A program made the position numbers and the translations under genes. Shown here one piece after another: positions 1-5,753 of a stretch of DNA of 19,032 bases; the first letter of the stretch is position 1, and each line of letters begins with the position of its first letter. The stretch is from CAYUPY01 sp964446595 (GTDB lineage: Bacteria; Patescibacteriota; Dojkabacteria; J137; JAEUSD01): positions 1-19,032 of the forward strand of contig CAYUPY010000019.1 of the NCBI GenBank assembly GCA_964446595.1, read 5' to 3'. The notes under the pieces are model-generated. The model made no database searches. It was not told the origin of the DNA and saw only the letters and a program-made list of their open reading frames with translations.

Positions 1-553
1 TGACACCCTGGGCAGCAAATAGTTGGATTAGCTTTGCGCAGCGCTCTTCAGCGCTGCGCGTATGGACACTTAATGGTAGGTCATACACGGATGCTAGTTC
101 AAGATGCCTCAAAAACAGGTCCTGTTGCACCCCCAGAGCCATTTTTCGCATAGAGTCGGTGATTGACCCATCTTTTATTTTTTGGGTCAACCAGTAGTCG
201 TCCATCCCTGTTTCTCCAAGTCCTACAACATAGGGTCCGTTATCCTGAATCAGCTTTTCTAATTCTTCAAACTGTTGAAATCTATACTTGGGATCTTCAA
301 ATCTCTGAACGTAGTCATTGCTACCCATTATGGTTACTTGTGGATCTATGCCTATTACGGATTTCACCGTCCCGGAATACTTTACGGCGTTTGCGATCGC
401 CCTTTTTGAACTTTCTAAATCGACGCCAATATCGACAATGTGCTCAACTCCAGCTGTAACAGCTTCTTCTACCAATTTATCTCGACCATCATCAAACTCA
501 GGTATGTTTAAATGACAGTGCGAATCATACAAGGCCGGTGTTGAGAAAAACAT
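1..553 (-). CDS. tatD: TatD-family metal-dependent DNase/hydrolase, 3' end outside window
   Basis: Translating the minus strand from ATG at 553 gives an open frame of 184 codons that runs off the window edge, so the C-terminal third is missing. The N-terminus has the family metal site D10-S-H12-C-H14-L-N. A later GLGETGMDD segment matches the usual GEIGLD(Y) motif with its metal-binding Glu. Further on, DLPLSVHTRSA matches the LPVIIHSRDA strand with its His. TatD proteins are TIM-barrel metal-dependent deoxyribonucleases, probably acting in DNA repair or turnover in the cytoplasm. The start lies 3 nt after the metG stop, and metG-tatD is a common bacterial gene pair, so the two are probably co-transcribed. 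The VHTRSAEERCAKL stretch is encoded by a GC-rich 10-bp inverted repeat (36-59), and the residues there may be insertion-derived. The fold assignment is solid; the exact substrate is not known. Confidence 0.9.
   Translation of the reverse strand, partial: MFFSTPALYDSHCHLNIPEFDDGRDKLVEEAVTAGVEHIVDIGVDLESSKRAIANAVKYSGTVKSVIGIDPQVTIMGSNDYVQRFEDPKYRFQQFEELEKLIQDNGPYVVGLGETGMDDYWLTQKIKDGSITDSMRKMALGVQQDLFLRHLELASVYDLPLSVHTRSAEERCAKLIQLFAAQGV
36..59. repeat. GC-rich inverted repeat inside the TatD gene
   Basis: GCGCAGCGCT and AGCGCTGCGC are perfect 10-bp arms around a 4-nt loop. They encode part of RSAEERCA on the minus strand, just after the metal-site His strand. Confidence 0.9.
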
Positions 554-556
554 TAC

Positions 557-2026
557 TTAGTCTAATTTTTCAAATAAAATGACTTTCTCTTGCGCTTGCA
601 ATGCTTCCAACGATTTAGTTGCCGATGTAGGCAAAAAAGGAAGATATAAATTTGCTACCGACCTGAGCAGATACTGCAGGCTGAGCAAGACTTTTTCTAC
701 TGTTTCTGCGGGGACATCTTTTTCCCATGGTTTTGCTTCCGCAATGTACTTGTTACCAAAATCTGCTAAATCGTTGGGAATGCTTACCGCCTCAAACAGC
801 TCTAAGCTTGCAAAATGTTGATGGTAAGCCTTTTCTGCTTGCGACACTTTGTCGACTATTGTCTGGTCTAGTGCGTCCGTATCGTATTGGGTTGGTATTA
901 CAATACCTTTACTTGAGGATAAGTGGATAACCCGGTTAAGCAGGTTACCCCAGTTATTGGCTAGATCAGATTTATATTTTGCTTCTAGTCTTTCAAAACT
1001 AAAATCGCCGTCATTACCTACCTGGAATTCTGACAATAACGCGTATCTAACAGCATCAGTACTGTACTTGGCTGCTAACTCGACGGGATCAATTGCATTG
1101 TTGTTACTTTTTCCTATCTTTTGCCCGTTTACCGTAAAAAAGCCGTGTGTAAGGATAGTTTTGGGTGGCTGATAACCTGCTGAGTGCAACATTGCAGGCC
1201 ATAAAATAGCATGAAATTTAATAATATCTTTACCTATCACGTGCACGGCTTCAGGCCAGAACTTGTCTTCATAGCCCTGAGCGGCGAATTCAGGGAAGTT
1301 GAGTGTGGAAAGATAATTAGGTAAAGCGTCATACCAGACATAGATTGTCTGCTCTGGGTCAAAGGGCACTGAAACACCCCATTTTACATTTGCTCGCGTA
1401 ACAGGAATATCTTGTAATCCCGCTTGTACAAATCCTTTGGCGTACTCAAACCATCTTTCAGGCTTCACAAAATCTGGATGCTCTTCATAGTACTTTAGTA
1501 ACCAATCCTGATATTTAGACCAACGAAAGTAATAATTCTTTTCTTTCGTGTAAGTAGGCTGTTTAGTGGGATGATTTGGACATTTACCATCTACTAAGTC
1601 TTCTTCCTTAATGTAGGCTTCACAGCTTTCACAATACCAACCCTCATAGCTTCCCTCGTAGATGTCACCATTATCATAAGATTTTTGAATTAGTTCTTGA
1701 GCAAATTTCTCATGACGGGGATCAGTAGTTTGCACAAAATAGTCATTTGTTATACCCAATTCCTGCCAAATGTTGCGGTATATATCTGCATATCTATCTA
1801 CAAACTCTTGTGGGGATACCCCTTCATCCTCTGCTTTTTTAGCAATATTAGCACCGTGTTCATCCGTTCCAGTTAGAAAAAAAGTGTCACGAGCCTGGCT
1901 GCGATGATATCTAGCCAAAGCATCAGCAATAAATACATTATAGGCAGTACCAATGTGTGGCACACCAGTAGGGTAGAAAATGGGAGTGGTTACATAAAAA
2001 TTATTCGATTTGTGTGAGTTTGTCAT
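557..2026 (-). CDS. metG: Methionyl-tRNA synthetase
   Basis: This 489-residue class I aminoacyl-tRNA synthetase charges tRNA-Met with methionine in the cytoplasm. The Rossmann fold begins with TPIFYPTGVPHIGTAYN, where the HIGH signature reads HIGT (residues 24-27). The connective domain holds a knuckle with C132, C135, C149 and H152 (CESC...CPNH), as in the Thermus type with one zinc. WYDALPNYL and HGFFTVNGQKIGKS follow, the latter with KMSKS changed to KIGKS (303-307). An anticodon-binding helical domain ends the protein. There is no C-terminal EMAP/Trbp-like domain, and the length fits the short single-chain type. It lies 15 nt downstream of the 163-aa membrane protein and 3 nt upstream of the TatD gene. 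I see no Shine-Dalgarno sequence before the ATG. Identity is secure; whether the two altered signatures affect activity is open. Confidence 0.96.
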   Translation of the reverse strand: MTNSHKSNNFYVTTPIFYPTGVPHIGTAYNVFIADALARYHRSQARDTFFLTGTDEHGANIAKKAEDEGVSPQEFVDRYADIYRNIWQELGITNDYFVQTTDPRHEKFAQELIQKSYDNGDIYEGSYEGWYCESCEAYIKEEDLVDGKCPNHPTKQPTYTKEKNYYFRWSKYQDWLLKYYEEHPDFVKPERWFEYAKGFVQAGLQDIPVTRANVKWGVSVPFDPEQTIYVWYDALPNYLSTLNFPEFAAQGYEDKFWPEAVHVIGKDIIKFHAILWPAMLHSAGYQPPKTILTHGFFTVNGQKIGKSNNNAIDPVELAAKYSTDAVRYALLSEFQVGNDGDFSFERLEAKYKSDLANNWGNLLNRVIHLSSSKGIVIPTQYDTDALDQTIVDKVSQAEKAYHQHFASLELFEAVSIPNDLADFGNKYIAEAKPWEKDVPAETVEKVLLSLQYLLRSVANLYLPFLPTSATKSLEALQAQEKVILFEKLD

Positions 2027-2041
2027 TTGGGTTTTCGCTGC

Positions 2042-2533
2042 TTAATGTGGTGATTGTATCATGTTTTTTAAGGTTGCTTGAGTGATTAGCAGTTCAATAA
2101 TAATTAAAAGCCCTAAACTAGCGATGAGTAGGTACTCATCTAGAGCAAATAGGCGATAGATTATATAAACTACGAGAATCAGCGCCACTATGCCCGCGCG
2201 GCGCGCCGCGCGGGCATAGTGCGGGCTCTCAAAGTACTTGATCACAAAGAAACGTTCAATAGCAATTTGAAGTAAAAAAACGTATACCCCAACCGTTAGC
2301 GTTGCTAAACCAACAAGGATCATTAAATTACTGGTATCTATCAAATCCACTGCTCTGCCCTCCTCGATTTCAGCTTGCAGTGCATTAACAAGATCAGTTC
2401 TTGTTTGGACACCTTCTTCTGACACAAAAGTTTGTAACGCAGTGGGGATAAATGGATTAAGTACGTTAGGTACATACAAAGTTACAATTGTAAGAGCCAC
2501 AGCAAATACTGCAGTAAAAACAAGGTCGCGCAT
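2042..2533 (-). CDS. Four-helix integral membrane protein of unknown function
   Basis: This 163-residue protein matches no family I know. It has four hydrophobic segments, at about residues 3-22, 67-92, 113-130 and 133-152. A polar 40-residue loop, rich in acidic residues, lies between the first two. A basic stretch (ARAARRAG) separates the second and third and should be cytoplasmic by the positive-inside rule. That basic stretch, HYARAARRAGIV (105-116), is encoded exactly by a perfect 36-bp GC-rich palindrome, so part or all of it may be inserted. The gene sits between the endonuclease IV-like gene (25-nt gap) and metG (15-nt gap). A TATAAT box 5 nt before the ATG suggests an internal promoter and a leaderless transcript. 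The neighbours do not reveal a function. Confidence 0.8.
   Translation of the reverse strand: MRDLVFTAVFAVALTIVTLYVPNVLNPFIPTALQTFVSEEGVQTRTDLVNALQAEIEEGRAVDLIDTSNLMILVGLATLTVGVYVFLLQIAIERFFVIKYFESPHYARAARRAGIVALILVVYIIYRLFALDEYLLIASLGLLIIIELLITQATLKNMIQSPH
2186..2221. repeat. Perfect 36-bp GC-rich palindrome inside a membrane-protein gene
   Basis: The sequence equals its own reverse complement over 36 bases with no loop; each half runs CACTATGCCCGCGCGGCG. It occupies exactly 12 in-frame codons (residues 105-116) of the 163-residue membrane protein, in an otherwise AT-rich gene. Confidence 0.95.
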
Positions 2534-2538
2534 AAAAT

Positions 2539-2544
2539 ATTATA
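2539..2544 (-). promoter_or_regulatory. -10 box before the 163-aa membrane protein gene
   Basis: A perfect TATAAT on the minus strand, in the 25-nt gap after the endonuclease IV-like gene, ends 5 nt before the ATG at 2533. The -35 region is weak. It suggests an internal promoter giving a leaderless mRNA for the membrane protein and metG. Confidence 0.5.
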
Positions 2545-2558
2545 CAGGAGATCTTTCC

Positions 2559-3494
2559 CTACAGGCTGTGATAAAACTTTTGCATTAGCAATGCATCTAG
2601 CTCCAGAATCGGACTTTCGCAAACCAAATAACCACCAACACCTGCTGACTTAAGCGCCTTAAGTAAGTCTTGCCAATTAAAAGTGTTTTCCTTAAATCTG
2701 TTTTCTGGAAGCTTTTCCCAAGCGGATTCTATTCCTTCCACCTCTACTCCTTGCTCAGTGTAGGCCTCTAGGCTCGGCAGCATCACTAGGTGATTTCTTT
2801 CCCCTTTTTCCGAGTAATCTATTGCTGACACATGCATGTGCAAATTTTCCAAGTACTCTGATCCCAGACCGGTGGCGATTTTATCAAGCAGTGAACTAAA
2901 TTCATCGTAAGTATTATTGGCTCCGTTATCTCGGGCAAATTTATGGGCAAAATCAATACATAGAGCAGCCTGGGTATGACCCTTATCTTGTAGAACTTTC
3001 ACAATCTCTATTAATTCGTCTATATCACCTACCTGAGCTGGCTTACCTGTAAGTTCTGGCGCCAGTTTAATATTAGTCGTACCCTTTTTCTCTAGCTCAG
3101 CAAGAACCTTTTCCATAGCTAGAATGACTAGATCTTTGATTTCACCAAACTCACGCTTTTGGAAAAAACCAGAGTGATAGGTGACTGTTCTGGCACCACA
3201 TAACTCGCCAATATATGCCGCCTGGACAATCCTATTAATGCTAGCGTGCCATTTTTGCTTATCCTCTGAAGCAAAGTTGGTGTAATAAGATCCATGAACA
3301 GAGAGGGTCACATCCTGCTCAGCTGCTAAATCCTTAATTTGGGGAGCCTTTTCCTCTTTTACAAACACACTTTGCACAAACTCTAGCTCCATGTGACGCA
3401 AACCAAGCTCATGAAGCCTTTGAATACCTTTTTCCACACCTTTTGCAGTGTGTGGCACTCCGCCGATGCCAAATCTTAAATCGTTTTTATTCAT
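2559..3494 (-). CDS. nfo: Endonuclease IV-like TIM-barrel AP endonuclease
   Basis: Endonuclease IV cuts DNA 5' to abasic sites using three metal ions. This 311-residue protein keeps nearly all the family's ligands. Numbered from M1 = MNKNDLRFGIGG, these are H67 (HGSYYTNF), H107 (YHSGFF), E147 (APELTG), D181 and H184 (CIDFAHKFA), H219/H221 (LHMHVSA), H235 (GERNH) and E293 (VCESP). The usual D-R-H pair is diverged to R-N-H, so one ligand may differ. The frame is open for 20 more codons upstream, but the ATG at 3494 is preferred: it overlaps the stop of the preceding gene as ATGA, a translational-coupling arrangement, and conserved sequence begins there. Sugar isomerases and epimerases share the fold, but the metal-ligand spacing favours an AP endonuclease. 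Confidence 0.8.
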   Translation of the reverse strand: MNKNDLRFGIGGVPHTAKGVEKGIQRLHELGLRHMELEFVQSVFVKEEKAPQIKDLAAEQDVTLSVHGSYYTNFASEDKQKWHASINRIVQAAYIGELCGARTVTYHSGFFQKREFGEIKDLVILAMEKVLAELEKKGTTNIKLAPELTGKPAQVGDIDELIEIVKVLQDKGHTQAALCIDFAHKFARDNGANNTYDEFSSLLDKIATGLGSEYLENLHMHVSAIDYSEKGERNHLVMLPSLEAYTEQGVEVEGIESAWEKLPENRFKENTFNWQDLLKALKSAGVGGYLVCESPILELDALLMQKFYHSL

Positions 3495-4789
3495 AGAACC
3501 AATTGTAGCGTACATACTTCCATTTTGCAGGGTTCTGGAGTGATTTCTTGCCAACTGGTGAACGCGGAGGCGGCTGGCTCTTCATCTGCATCAGGAATTG
3601 TGTCAGCCGCCTCCGCCAGCCAATCAAGCCGATAGAGCTTATCCCCAATCACAGTATTACTTATTAAGTAAAGCCCAGTATTTGAAGTTGCCAATTGTCC
3701 CTTTTGCACTCCCTCCGGGAGTGGTAGCTGACGCCACTCGGCATCTTCAGCATATACGCTGGCGGGTAGGAAATAGACCTCTATCAATTTGGTTTGCACA
3801 TCCCTACCCGCCACAAACAGCATATCCCTATGAATAACCGTACCCTCAACTACCAACCCACTTAAATAAGTGCTTTCTCCTTGGTACGCAATTTCCACAA
3901 CCTGTCCATCGACCGAGTTTTGGTAGTTCAGCGCATTACTCTTATTTGAGTCGGATGGACAGTCTTTCTTTACTGGCTCATCTCGATCAATTAGGTTTAA
4001 AACGTAGCATTGTTCATTAATTTTAAAACCGATTTCATTAGCATTGAAGTCCTGCTCACTGGATTGAAGGAATTTGATAGACCCTGCTTTAACACTGCGA
4101 AAATGGTACAAATCAAAGGCTTTCTGCCAATTCTGTACCAATTGTAAAAACACACCGTTTTCACCCTCTACCAGTAAGAACACTTCGCCGTTTACAAATA
4201 ATAAATCTAGCAAACTACCGCCATTGCGAATTTCCCATACAACTTCATCATTTAAGGCAATTTCTGTGGGTTTTACAGTCAGGATTTCATCACTAGAGGG
4301 AGAGTTATAAATTGTGGTTACTGGCTGAGTAGAATCCACTTCTCTTAACGTCTGTAAGGCTCCAACATCGGAAAGTTGATAAAATGTGGTGGACTCGGGC
4401 AGTGATGGTGGTTTATTCAGCGCAACAGGCGTCTCTAACAGACGGTAAATATACTGTTTCTGCTCATCTTGTACTATGGCAGTCACAAAACTACTTTTTT
4501 GATATTCGAATTTTGACCTCACGCTACCAGATTCTGTATCTAGATTCACACCTAAAATATTCAGGGTCTCCAATGAACCCGTCTCCTCTTTTCCACGTAC
4601 ACTTTCAACGGCAGGAAGGAAAACTGTACTCCAATCCACGTTAGTAAATATCAAGCGACCCCCTATCCCCAGCAGCAGAAGTGTGGAGGTAAGTGCCACG
4701 ATTAAGCTTAGTAAGCGCAATTGCCGCCGTACTACTTGTTTACGGCGATTTTTATGCATTTTTTCGCTTTTTAACCGTTCTAAATTCAT
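3491..4789 (-). CDS. Membrane-anchored extracytoplasmic protein of unknown function
   Basis: The 432-residue product has a very basic N-terminus (KMHKNRRKQVVRRQLR), then one hydrophobic helix at about residues 24-47. A long beta-rich, mostly polar region follows and is predicted to lie outside the membrane. Repeated short strand-like segments ending in YRL/YFL could form a beta-propeller, but I see no diagnostic repeat. Two Cys near the C-terminus (CKMEVC) and two in the middle could pair. No family is recognised. It starts a five-gene minus-strand run and overlaps the endonuclease IV-like gene by ATGA. A TATAAT box ends 5 nt before the ATG, so the mRNA may begin at the start codon; an alternative start is M11. 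Residues 392-409 are flanked by 13-bp GC-rich inverted repeats. Confidence 0.75.
   Translation of the reverse strand: MNLERLKSEKMHKNRRKQVVRRQLRLLSLIVALTSTLLLLGIGGRLIFTNVDWSTVFLPAVESVRGKEETGSLETLNILGVNLDTESGSVRSKFEYQKSSFVTAIVQDEQKQYIYRLLETPVALNKPPSLPESTTFYQLSDVGALQTLREVDSTQPVTTIYNSPSSDEILTVKPTEIALNDEVVWEIRNGGSLLDLLFVNGEVFLLVEGENGVFLQLVQNWQKAFDLYHFRSVKAGSIKFLQSSEQDFNANEIGFKINEQCYVLNLIDRDEPVKKDCPSDSNKSNALNYQNSVDGQVVEIAYQGESTYLSGLVVEGTVIHRDMLFVAGRDVQTKLIEVYFLPASVYAEDAEWRQLPLPEGVQKGQLATSNTGLYLISNTVIGDKLYRLDWLAEAADTIPDADEEPAASAFTSWQEITPEPCKMEVCTLQLVL
3564..3616. repeat. GC-rich inverted repeat near the 3' end of the 432-aa gene
   Basis: GCGGAGGCGGCTG (3564-3576) and its exact complement (3604-3616) are 13-bp arms around a 27-nt loop. 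They encode AEAAD and PAASA on either side of an acidic DTIPDADEE stretch. Confidence 0.9.
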
Positions 4790-4794
4790 AAGCT

Positions 4795-4826
4795 ATTATA
4801 CATTTTTAGGTATTTTGTGCTATTAT
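4795..4826. promoter_or_regulatory. Overlapping divergent promoters for the 432-aa gene run and rpmH
   Basis: On the minus strand a perfect TATAAT (4795-4800) lies 5 nt before the ATG at 4789. On the plus strand an extended -10, TGCTATTAT (4818-4826), has a possible weak -35 (TATACA, 4797-4802, 18-nt spacer) and lies 10 nt before ATG 4837. The minus -10 and the plus -35 would share bases, so the two promoters may compete. This is motif reading only, with no transcription data. Confidence 0.6.
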
Positions 4827-4836
4827 CATTACGCAA

Positions 4837-5001
4837 ATGGCAACACAACAAGGACGAACAATGCCGAAAGGCAGCAAAAAGAAAAGATCAAAGTTTGGCT
4901 TCCGTGCAGCTAAAGCTAAGAAACAGAATGTACTTAAGAATCGCCGCCGAAAGGGTCGTGCTGACTTAACTGTTTCCAAAAAACTCAGCCGTCGTCGCTA
5001 A
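4837..5001 (+). CDS. rpmH: Ribosomal protein L34 (bL34)
   Basis: This 54-residue, very basic protein carries the L34 core: KFGFRAAKAKKQNVLKNRRRKGRADLTV corresponds in segments to the family's HGFRAR..T..GRKVL.RRR.KGR..L.V. L34 is a small protein of the large ribosomal subunit. Two starts are possible. ATG 4837 lies 10 nt after an extended -10, the same spacing as at infB, and puts RT (residues 7-8) at the distance from GFR seen for RT in canonical L34. ATG 4861 (46 aa) has an AAGGA Shine-Dalgarno-like sequence 7 nt upstream. I chose 4837 but cannot exclude 4861. rpmH normally sits directly before rnpA; here 3.3 kb of opposite-strand genes intervene. A hairpin at 5027-5049 probably ends the transcript. 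Confidence 0.87.
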   Translation: MATQQGRTMPKGSKKKRSKFGFRAAKAKKQNVLKNRRRKGRADLTVSKKLSRRR

Positions 5002-5026
5002 GTCCTCTCCCCCTTTATAAACCTAA

Positions 5027-5057
5027 AACCGGCCTATAAGGCTAGTTTATATTTTTG
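5027..5057. terminator. Probable bidirectional terminator between rpmH and the surface cassette
   Basis: AAACCGGCCT and AGGCTAGTTT form an imperfect 10-bp stem around an ATA loop. On the plus strand it is followed by a T-rich run (ATATTTTT). On the minus strand it is followed by TTTTAGGTTTAT. It lies in the 89-nt gap between two convergent genes, as expected for a shared terminator. Confidence 0.6.
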
Positions 5058-5090
5058 CGGGCTAAATCCGGAAAAATTCAAGCTTCAATC

Positions 5091-5753
5091 TTATTGAAAG
5101 GGCTGTTTTCCCCTTGTTAATGCCACAATTCCCAGAATACAGAATATTAACAGAGTAATTGTAATGGCCAAGGCTACAGCCAGGGCGCTAGTGTTTGCAC
5201 GGGGATTAAACTGTCCGGGGGAAAGAGAGTCTACGACATTTACAGGTTGTGTTGGTGAGGCAATAGCCAAAACTTCAGATGACACACTAACCCCTAATGT
5301 ACGTGGAGACTCCCCGTTAACACTAGTGCTATCTAGAAAACGGATCTCACCTTTACCTCCGGTGTTAGTAATTGTCACGGTGGCGATATACTCTTGCTGT
5401 CCAAAGTTCGATTGTTTAGCCACATCAAGACGCGCGAAAGAGCTCTCCACTTGCTTACCTAAGCTCAATAAAGCTGGTGCCGAACTGATGTCCAGAATTC
5501 TGATACCGCCAGTAGCCTCTAGCCTAATTGTGACAGCATTTTTATCAGTTGCACCACTAACTACAATAGGGAGCCTTTGTTGAGCATTTGGTTTAAGCAC
5601 TACTTGCTCATCTTCAAAGCCTACAATGTAGTTTTGATTTACTGATCTAGTTTGAGCAAAAATAACACTTGAACTTAGCACCAATACCAATACTAATATC
5701 AACCCCAAAAATCCGAATTTTAAATTTTTAGTTACAAGTAAGCTGTTGTTCAT
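5091..5753 (-). CDS. Secreted, C-terminally membrane-anchored protein with a possible cohesin-like domain
   Basis: The preferred start is ATG 5753 (220 aa), which has a GGAAGG Shine-Dalgarno-like sequence just upstream; the frame is open 9 codons further. The N-terminus has a signal peptide (hydrophobic run then SSSVIFAQT). A beta-sandwich-like region of about 130 residues follows, with alternating strand patterns (VTIRLEATGGIRILDI, EYIATVTITNTGGKGEIRFLD). After a Pro/Ser linker there is one transmembrane helix (about 190-213) and a short basic tail. The ectodomain pattern (extracellular beta-sandwich, hydrophobic strand before an 'RILDI'-type strand, then 'IATVTIT') resembles cohesins but lacks a decisive motif. 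It overlaps the 3' end of the dockerin-bearing gene by 26 nt. That suggests an anchored partner for the dockerin protein, which is inference. Confidence 0.72.
   Translation of the reverse strand: MNNSLLVTKNLKFGFLGLILVLVLVLSSSVIFAQTRSVNQNYIVGFEDEQVVLKPNAQQRLPIVVSGATDKNAVTIRLEATGGIRILDISSAPALLSLGKQVESSFARLDVAKQSNFGQQEYIATVTITNTGGKGEIRFLDSTSVNGESPRTLGVSVSSEVLAIASPTQPVNVVDSLSPGQFNPRANTSALAVALAITITLLIFCILGIVALTRGKQPFQ

Noticed and set aside
392..400. GCGATCGC octamer, like the cyanobacterial HIP1 repeat, in the TatD gene
   Set aside because: One copy only in 19 kb, so no evidence of a HIP1-type repeat.
849..1172. 107-codon open frame opposite metG
   Set aside because: Lies fully antisense to the MetRS catalytic region and has no recognisable domain or start signal; a shadow of metG.
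3495..3554. 20-codon N-terminal extension of the endonuclease IV-like protein
   Set aside because: It overlaps the previous gene in another frame, has no conserved residues, and the ATGA-coupled start fits better.
5164..5583. 139-codon plus-strand open frame opposite the small surface protein gene
   Set aside because: Antisense to a gene with a clear signal peptide and membrane anchor; its own translation shows no domain.
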